Positions 13,996 through 18,602 of a stretch of DNA of 18,602 nt are shown piece after piece; the first letter of the stretch is position 1; the number at the start of each line of letters is the position of its first letter. The stretch covers positions 1-18,602 of the forward strand of contig CABSFC010000047.1 in assembly GCA_902476875.1 (NCBI GenBank), given 5' to 3'. A model generated the notes under the pieces. That model did no database searches. It saw only the letters and a list, made by a program, of their open reading frames with translations, and was not told the origin of the DNA. Position numbers and translations under genes: made by a program. Source of the stretch: an uncultured Oscillibacter sp. GTDB lineage: Bacteria; Bacillota; Clostridia; Oscillospirales; Oscillospiraceae.

Positions 13996-14024
13996 AGTAT
14001 ACCACCGGGACGGAGGCCAGACAA
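13996..14024 (-). promoter_or_regulatory. Predicted promoter of the HxlR gene
   Basis: On the minus strand the -35 TTGTCT (14024-14019), a 17-nt spacer and the -10 TATACT (14001-13996) lie just upstream of the ATG at 13972. Between this and the next promoter (14025-14081) I see nothing. Confidence 0.6.
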
Positions 14025-14081
14025 TACCCGCGGCCTTTCTTGCGGGATAAAATCTTATCACAACCTGAACGGCATAGACCC

Positions 14082-14110
14082 TTGACGGCCGGGGCAAACT
14101 GGCATAGAAT
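14082..14110 (+). promoter_or_regulatory. Predicted sigma-A promoter of the P-type ATPase gene
   Basis: The -35 TTGACG (14082-14087), a 17-nt spacer and the -10 TAGAAT (14105-14110) place the start near 14117, just before the riboswitch. Confidence 0.75.
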
Positions 14111-14119
14111 GCTCTAACA

Positions 14120-14210
14120 ACAAAAAGGGAGTAGCTGGCACGGCTTGTGTATCCGTCAGCGTCAGTACGGGCGATGACCCCGCTGCGGATTGAAACGGCG
14201 AGACTTTTGT
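14120..14210 (+). promoter_or_regulatory. yybP-ykoY manganese riboswitch aptamer
   Basis: The leader carries the class's 5' signature AAAAGGGAGTAGC (14123-14135), the internal TGTATCCGTCAGC (14148-14160) and the 3' signature AACGGCGAGACTTTTGT (14194-14210). The closing P1 stem pairs ACAAAAAG (14120-14127) with CTTTTGT (14204-14210), with one extra A. yybP-ykoY RNAs bind Mn2+ and switch on efflux genes. Here the aptamer lies between a strong promoter and a P-type ATPase, and its 3' strand overlaps a terminator, giving a simple ON switch. Confidence 0.88.
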
Positions 14211-14248
14211 ATCAATGCAGGGCATTGACGCAAGGGCCTCGCCTTTTT
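14197..14248 (+). terminator. Riboswitch expression-platform terminator
   Basis: GGCGAGACTTTTG (14197-14209) can pair with CAAGGGCCTCGCC (14231-14243), 12 of 13 pairs including two G-U. The inner hairpin CAATGC/GCATTG (14213-14218 and 14222-14227) stacks within the loop, and five T follow (14244-14248). The left arm is the 3' strand of the aptamer, so the metal-bound aptamer and the terminator exclude each other. Confidence 0.82.
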
Positions 14249-14274
14249 GCGTCCTGCCGGAAGGGAAGGCCTTT

Positions 14275-16848
14275 ATGGAAAAGCAGATTTGGCAGAAGAG
14301 CAGCGAGGAGCTGTTCCAGGACCTGGATTGCACCGGCGGCGGCCTGACCGCCGTCCAGGCGGCGAAGCGCCTGGAGCGATACGGACCCAACGAGCTGCGG
14401 GAGGGACGGCGGAAAAGCGTGCCCCGGATCTTTCTGGAGCAGTTCGCGGATTTCCTGGTCCTCATTCTGATCGCGGCGGCCGCAGTGTCCGCCCTGCTGG
14501 ACGACGTGGAGAGCGCCATCGTGATCCTGGCGGTCATCACCATGAACGCCGTTCTTGGCACGGTGCAGACGGTGAAGGCCGCCGCGTCCCTGGACAGTCT
14601 GAAGCGGATGTCGGCCCCCACGGCCAAGGTCCTGCGGGACGGCCATGTGGTCCGGATCCCGGGCCGGGAGGTCACGGTGGGGGATGTGGCGGTGCTGGAG
14701 GCGGGGGACTTTGTCTGCGCCGACGGGCGGCTGCTGGAGTGTGCCAGCCTGAAATGCGCTGAGAGCGCCCTGACCGGCGAGAGCCTGCCGGTGGAGAAGG
14801 ACGTCGCGACGATCGCCGGAGAGGTCCCCCTGGGCGACCGGCGGAACATGGTGTTCTCCGGCAGCTTTGTCACCTATGGTCGGGCCAGATTCCTGGTGAC
14901 GGCGGTAGGCATGGATACGGAGATGGGAAAAATCGCCGCCCTGCTGAAGAGCACGGAGGAGAAAAAGACGCCTCTCCAGGTGAGCTTGGACCAGTTCGGA
15001 CGGCGGCTTTCCGCCATTATATTGGTGATTTGTGCCGTTTTATTCGCTGTCAGTGTGTTCTTGCGCCGGGAAAATGTGATGGACGCCTTCCTCTTTGCCG
15101 TGGCGCTGGCGGTGGCGGCCATCCCGGAGGCCCTCAGCTCCATCGTCACCATCGTGCTGTCCTTCGGCACCGGTCAGATGGCGCGGGAAAACGCCGTCAT
15201 CCGCCGTCTCCAGGCGGTGGAGGGGTTGGGCAGCGTGTCGGTCATCTGCTCCGACAAGACGGGCACCCTGACCCAGAACAAAATGACTGTCAAAAAGCTG
15301 TATGCCGGCGGCAGGGTCCTTTCGGCGGAGGACGCCGACTTCCGGGACCCCGTGCAGGAGCCGCTGCTGCGGGCGGCCCTGCTGTGCAGCGACGCCACGG
15401 TGGATGAGACCGGCGAGGTGGGCGATCCCACGGAGACCGCCCTGGTGCGGCTGGGGGAGGATCACGGCTTTGACGAAGCCGATACCCGCGCCCGCTGGCC
15501 CCGCCTGGGGGAGCTGCCCTTTGACTCGGACCGGAAGCTGATGTCCACGGTCCACCAGCTGTCCGGCGGTCTGCTGCTGGTGACAAAGGGCGCGGTGGAT
15601 GTGCTGCTGGACCGCTGCGTCATCTCCCGGGAGGAGCGGGCGGAGGCGGAGCGTGTCAACGCCCAATTTTCCCGGGAGGGCCTGCGGGTTCTGGCCTTCG
15701 CCTGCCGGACGGTGGACAGCGCCGCCGTGGGCCTGGAGGACGAGCGCGGACTGAACTTCCTGGGGCTCATCGCCATGATGGACCCGCCCCGGCCAGAGTC
15801 CAAAGCGGCGGTGGAGGCGTGCGTGGCCGCCGGCATCCGGCCCATCATGATCACCGGCGACCACAGGGTCACCGCCTCCGCCGTCGCCCGGGAGATCGGC
15901 ATCCTGACCGAGGGCACCGAGGCGGTGGAGGGCGCGGCCATCGACAGGATGAGCGACGGGGAGCTGCGGGACCTTGTGCCGAAGGTCTCCGTCTACGCCC
16001 GGGTCTCCCCGGAGCACAAGATCCGCATCGTCCGGGCGTGGCAGGACCGGGGCGAGCTGGTGGCCATGACCGGCGACGGCGTCAACGACGCCCCGGCCCT
16101 GAAGCAGGCGGACATCGGCGTCGCCATGGGTATCACTGGCACGGAGGTGGCCAAGGACGCCGCGGGCATGGTGCTGGCGGACGACAACTTCGCCACCATC
16201 GTCCAGGCGGTGAAGAACGGCCGAAACATTTATGCCAACATCCGGCGGGCCATCCAGTTCCTGCTCTCCGGCAACGCGGCGGGCATCCTGACGGTGCTGT
16301 ATGCGTCCCTGGCGGGGCTGCCGGTGCCCTTCGCGGCGGTGCACCTGCTGTTCATCAATTTGCTGACCGACTCCCTGCCCGCCATTGCCCTGGGGCTGGA
16401 GCCCCACTCCGACGCGGTGATGCGCGCAAAACCCCGGCCCCGGAGCGAGGGCATCCTGACCAGAGCGTTCCTGACCAGTGTGGCGGCGGAGGGGCTGGTC
16501 ATCGCTCTTGCCACCATTGCGGCGTTTCGCCTGGGCCTGTCCCACAGCGCGGCGGCGGGCAGCACCATGGCCTTTGCGACACTGTGCCTCAGCCGCCTGT
16601 TCCACGGGTTCAACTGCAAATCCGTCCGGCCCGTGCTGCTGACGGGGCGGTTCTGGAACAACAAATTCCTGCTGGGGGCCTTCGCGGCGGGCGTGTCGCT
16701 GCTGGCGGCGGTCCTGCTGGCCCCGCCCCTGGCGCCGCTGTTTCAGGTGACGCCGCTGTCCGCCGGACAGTTGGGGAGCGTCGCGGGGCTGGCCTTTGGG
16801 TCTATGCTTGCCATCCAGGCGCTGAAAGCGGTACGGGTGAGAAAATAG
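14275..16848 (+). CDS. P2-type cation ATPase, probable Mn2+ (Mn2+/Ca2+) exporter
   Basis: This membrane pump exports divalent cations using ATP. Its 857 residues have the P2 order: N-terminal cation-ATPase domain; M1-M2 (about 57-97); actuator domain with TGES at 167-170; M3-M4 with PEALSS (284-289); phosphorylated D327 in DKTGTLTQNKMTV; nucleotide domain with KGA (438-440); hinge TGDGVNDAP (599-607); and M5-M10. Ion-site residues are E285 (M4), N667 (M5), N695 and D699 (M6). The SERCA site-I glutamate of M5 is Gly (670), as expected for a one-ion pump. The leader riboswitch argues for manganese. The ATG at 14275 follows GGGAAGG; an in-frame ATG at 14215 lies inside the terminator hairpin and is rejected. 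A terminator follows. Confidence 0.92.
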   Translation: MEKQIWQKSSEELFQDLDCTGGGLTAVQAAKRLERYGPNELREGRRKSVPRIFLEQFADFLVLILIAAAAVSALLDDVESAIVILAVITMNAVLGTVQTVKAAASLDSLKRMSAPTAKVLRDGHVVRIPGREVTVGDVAVLEAGDFVCADGRLLECASLKCAESALTGESLPVEKDVATIAGEVPLGDRRNMVFSGSFVTYGRARFLVTAVGMDTEMGKIAALLKSTEEKKTPLQVSLDQFGRRLSAIILVICAVLFAVSVFLRRENVMDAFLFAVALAVAAIPEALSSIVTIVLSFGTGQMARENAVIRRLQAVEGLGSVSVICSDKTGTLTQNKMTVKKLYAGGRVLSAEDADFRDPVQEPLLRAALLCSDATVDETGEVGDPTETALVRLGEDHGFDEADTRARWPRLGELPFDSDRKLMSTVHQLSGGLLLVTKGAVDVLLDRCVISREERAEAERVNAQFSREGLRVLAFACRTVDSAAVGLEDERGLNFLGLIAMMDPPRPESKAAVEACVAAGIRPIMITGDHRVTASAVAREIGILTEGTEAVEGAAIDRMSDGELRDLVPKVSVYARVSPEHKIRIVRAWQDRGELVAMTGDGVNDAPALKQADIGVAMGITGTEVAKDAAGMVLADDNFATIVQAVKNGRNIYANIRRAIQFLLSGNAAGILTVLYASLAGLPVPFAAVHLLFINLLTDSLPAIALGLEPHSDAVMRAKPRPRSEGILTRAFLTSVAAEGLVIALATIAAFRLGLSHSAAAGSTMAFATLCLSRLFHGFNCKSVRPVLLTGRFWNNKFLLGAFAAGVSLLAAVLLAPPLAPLFQVTPLSAGQLGSVAGLAFGSMLAIQALKAVRVRK

Positions 16849-16893
16849 GGGAAAAGGCGAGGGCCCCTCCCCCGAAGGATGGCCCTTCTCATC

Positions 16894-16941
16894 AAAACCG
16901 CCACTTTATTGATATTATTTATCAATAAAGTGGCGGTTTTT
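16894..16941. terminator. Long perfect stem-loop terminator after the P-type ATPase
   Basis: The arm 16894-16914 (starting AAAACCGCCACTTTATTG) pairs perfectly with 16920-16940 for 21 bp around a TTATT loop, ending in five T at 16937-16941. The opposite strand also ends in T4, so it could act both ways. It separates the ATPase from the Nudix cluster. Confidence 0.88.
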
Positions 16942-17014
16942 GGTGCCTCAGCCCGCCTGACGCGCGCCAAGAGGCGCGTTGCAACTGGGGCTTTTCTTTT
17001 TGACCAAATACAGG

Positions 17015-17020
17015 TATAAT
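17015..17020 (+). promoter_or_regulatory. Perfect -10 box of the Nudix-cluster promoter
   Basis: TATAAT lies 21 nt before the Nudix ATG. At the normal distance the -35 is poor (T-rich, TTTTCT-like), and TTGACC at 17000-17005 is too close to serve. A weak or activated promoter is likely. Confidence 0.45.
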
Positions 17021-17041
17021 AAGGAAAAGGAGAGATGTCCC

Positions 17042-17509
17042 ATGATCAACTCCACCCTGTGCTATCTGGAGCGGGGGGACGAATACCTGATGCTCCACCG
17101 GGTGAAAAAGGAGCACGACCTGAACCACGACAAATGGATCGGCGTGGGCGGCAAGTTCGAGGAGGGGGAGAGCCCCGAGGACTGCGTCCTGCGGGAGACC
17201 CGGGAGGAGACGGGCCTGACCCTGACGGATTATCGCTACCGGGGCCTGGTGACCTTCGTCTCCGACCAGTGGCCCACGGAGTATATGCACCTCTTTACCG
17301 CTACCGGCTGGACGGGAACGTCCCACGAGTGCGACGAGGGGGAACTGGCCTGGATCAAAAAAACAAAGCTGCTGTCCCTGCCTCTGTGGGAGGGGGACAA
17401 GATCTTCCTGCGCCTGCTGGACACGGACCGCCCCTTTTTCTCCCTGAAATTAAAATATGAAGGGGAAGCGCTGGTTCTGGCGGTGCTGGACGGAGCGCGT
17501 ATCGTATGA
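17042..17509 (+). CDS. Nudix hydrolase, MutT/8-oxo-dGTP diphosphatase-like
   Basis: Nudix enzymes cleave nucleoside diphosphates linked to another group. This one resembles the oxidised-nucleotide sanitising group (KWIGVGGKFEEGE, compared with the KWNGFGGK type of MTH1). The complete Nudix box runs from G37 to L59, fitting GX5EX7REUXEEXGU with E52, E55 and E56 as Mg2+ ligands. Its 155 residues are of normal length. AAGGAG 9 nt before the ATG at 17042 decides the start; the frame is open upstream but overlaps the promoter. The GNAT gene follows after 30 nt, probably in the same transcript. Confidence 0.9.
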   Translation: MINSTLCYLERGDEYLMLHRVKKEHDLNHDKWIGVGGKFEEGESPEDCVLRETREETGLTLTDYRYRGLVTFVSDQWPTEYMHLFTATGWTGTSHECDEGELAWIKKTKLLSLPLWEGDKIFLRLLDTDRPFFSLKLKYEGEALVLAVLDGARIV

Positions 17510-17539
17510 CGCCGTGGGCGCGGCGAAGGGAGGAAGCGG

Positions 17540-18064
17540 ATGGACTTGAAATTGGAGCCCCTGTCCATGGCCCACCTCTCGGGTCTGGAAGCGCTGTGGA
17601 GCGACCCCGCTGTCATCCGCTATACCAACCTGGCGGAGCCCTGTGACGGGGACGCGGCGGCGCTGCGGCTGGAGCGGCTGCGGAGCTACCAGACGCTTCT
17701 GCCTGGCCCCACCATCTTCGCCGTCCTGGGGGACGGACGGTTCTGCGGCATTGCGGGCTGTCCCCCTGTGGACGAGGCCCGGGGGACCTTTGGCCTGTTT
17801 TACCAGCTTCTGCCGGAGGTATGGGGCCGGGGCGTCGGCCTGACCGCCGCCGGTCTGGCGCTGGCCGAGCTGTATCGCATGGTTCCCACAGCCACGGTGT
17901 ATGCCGACGCGGTGGCGGAGAACACCGCCAGCGTCCGTATTTTGGAACATTTGGACTTTGTGCGCACCGCTGTCCGCCCCGGCGCGTTCCGGCGGGACGG
18001 GCGGACCATGGATATCTGGGATTACGTACGGAGTCCCGGCATGAAAAAGGAGGAACGTCTATGA
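17540..18064 (+). CDS. GNAT-family N-acetyltransferase (RimJ/RimL-like)
   Basis: The 174-residue protein has a GNAT fold that transfers an acetyl group from acetyl-CoA to an amine, possibly a ribosomal protein N-terminus or a small molecule. The CoA-binding motif is EVWGRGVGLTAAG (93-105), in the position of the Q/RxxGxG/A loop. VAENTASVRILEHLDFVRT carries the family's Asn-Ser-hydrophobic helix. GGGAGG before the ATG supports the start. Its TGA overlaps the next ATG as ATGA, so the two are coupled. The substrate is unknown. Confidence 0.87.
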   Translation: MDLKLEPLSMAHLSGLEALWSDPAVIRYTNLAEPCDGDAAALRLERLRSYQTLLPGPTIFAVLGDGRFCGIAGCPPVDEARGTFGLFYQLLPEVWGRGVGLTAAGLALAELYRMVPTATVYADAVAENTASVRILEHLDFVRTAVRPGAFRRDGRTMDIWDYVRSPGMKKEERL

Positions 18065-18435
18065 GCGGAAAACTGCTGCTGTTTGGCTTTGAGTCCCTGC
18101 TGCAGATCCTGGCGCTGGAGTCCGCCGTCAAGCCCTTCGGCGCGGAGCTGGTGCCGGTGGCCCGGACGGACTACAACAAGACCCTGGCGGTCCTGGCGGG
18201 GCTGGACGCGGCCCCCGGCCCGGTGCAGCCCTATGCCGGGGGGACGCTGGGGGGCCGGATGATCGTCCTGTGCGGCCTGGACAGGGAGCTGGACGCCCTG
18301 CTGCCGGTCCTGGCGAAAGCGGGGGCCGGTCCGGACTGCCTGAAAGCGGTGCTGACGCCCCACAACCGGAGCTGGAACGCCGTGACGCTGTACGCGGAGC
18401 TGCTGCGGGAGCGACAGGCCATCCAGGGAAAGTGA
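18061..18435 (+). CDS. DUF3783 domain protein
   Basis: The 124-residue protein of unknown function resembles the DUF3783 family of Firmicutes through RMIVLCGLDRELDALLPVL (62-80) and LKAVLTPHNRSWNAVTLY (93-110). There is no signal peptide or membrane segment, so it is likely cytosolic. AGGAGG lies within the end of the GNAT gene, the ATG overlaps that gene's TGA, and the DUF523 gene starts 7 nt after its stop. The tight spacing suggests a shared role, but none is known. Confidence 0.75.
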   Translation: MSGKLLLFGFESLLQILALESAVKPFGAELVPVARTDYNKTLAVLAGLDAAPGPVQPYAGGTLGGRMIVLCGLDRELDALLPVLAKAGAGPDCLKAVLTPHNRSWNAVTLYAELLRERQAIQGK

Positions 18436-18442
18436 GGCAGCT

Positions 18443-18602
18443 GTGCGGCTTTTGATCTCCGCCTGTCTCCTGGGCGTCCGCTGCCGGTATGACGGCGCGT
18501 CCAAGGCCCACCCGCTGATGGGAGAGCTGGCGAGGCGCCACACGCTGGTGCCCGTCTGCCCGGAGCAGCTGGGCGGCCTGCCCACGCCCCGTCCGCCCGC
18601 CG
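18443..18602 (+). CDS. DUF523 protein, cut by the window end
   Basis: The first 53 codons match the N-terminus of DUF523 proteins: RLLISACLLGVRCRYDG (2-18) with its paired cysteines, then VPVCPEQLGGLPTPR (36-50) with another Cys. These conserved Cys residues suggest metal or cluster binding, but the function is unknown. The start is GTG with GAGG 5 nt upstream. The rest lies beyond 18602. Confidence 0.85.
   Translation, partial: MRLLISACLLGVRCRYDGASKAHPLMGELARRHTLVPVCPEQLGGLPTPRPPA

Noticed and set aside
15040..16605. 521-codon minus-strand open frame across the P-type ATPase
   Set aside because: The ATPase frame carries every catalytic motif. The antisense frame is His/Gly/Arg-rich low complexity.
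17000..17020. TTGACC and TATAAT as a complete Nudix promoter
   Set aside because: The spacer is only 9 nt, too short for a sigma-A promoter. Only the -10 is kept.
1..18602. CRISPR arrays, insertion sequences, phage or plasmid genes, tRNA/rRNA genes
   Set aside because: I saw no regularly spaced repeats, transposase or integrase reading frames, or RNA-gene signatures; the repeats present are single hairpins or one short direct pair.

Overview
The window looks like chromosomal DNA from a GC-rich, anaerobic, Gram-positive gut bacterium. The evidence is strong AGGAGG ribosome sites, a lipoprotein-anchored solute-binding protein, an HxlR regulator, DUF523/DUF3783 genes and heavy use of C/G-ending codons. 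The gene content would fit Oscillospiraceae such as Flavonifractor, Lawsonibacter or Dysosmobacter, but this is inferred without any database comparison. There are no rRNA or tRNA genes, insertion sequences, phage genes or CRISPR arrays.

Region 1 (1-9303) is a myo-inositol uptake and breakdown locus made of two divergent units. On the minus strand run iolE, iolB and iolD: inosose dehydratase, 5-deoxyglucuronate isomerase and the ThDP-dependent dione hydrolase. On the plus strand run a ribose-type (CUT2) ABC importer, consisting of a lipoprotein binding protein, a double ATPase and a permease, followed by an inositol 2-dehydrogenase (iolG). Together these import inositol and carry it to 2-deoxy-5-keto-gluconate; iolC, iolJ and iolA are not in the window. 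The 642-bp divergent spacer holds two sigma-A-type promoters. Just downstream of each -10 lies a LacI/GalR-type half-palindrome sharing AATCG-N-TTTC. The transporter leader also holds an intrinsic terminator ahead of the first gene, so attenuation is likely.

Region 2 (9304-12475) is housekeeping. A secreted VanY-type D,D-carboxypeptidase converges on a four-gene minus-strand unit: small membrane protein, Smr-domain protein, nitrilase-family amidase and an alkyltransferase-like protein. This unit diverges from a YjbQ-family gene. The two divergent promoters are superimposed, so that each -10 is the other's -35.

Region 3 (12476-14024) holds an HxlR regulator and an iron-type alcohol dehydrogenase on the minus strand. 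The dehydrogenase appears to have lost about 55 residues between its two GGGS motifs. A large dyad covers its ribosome-binding region.

Region 4 (14025-16941) is a P-type ATPase preceded by a strong promoter and a yybP-ykoY manganese riboswitch whose 3' strand also forms a terminator. This points to Mn2+ (or Mn2+/Ca2+) export rather than plain Ca2+ transport.

Region 5 (16942-18602) is a tight plus-strand cluster: Nudix hydrolase, GNAT acetyltransferase, DUF3783 and a DUF523 gene cut off by the window end. I did not find a wholly new system. The most informative signals are regulatory (paired operators, leader attenuator, riboswitch, mirror promoter) plus the internally deleted dehydrogenase.
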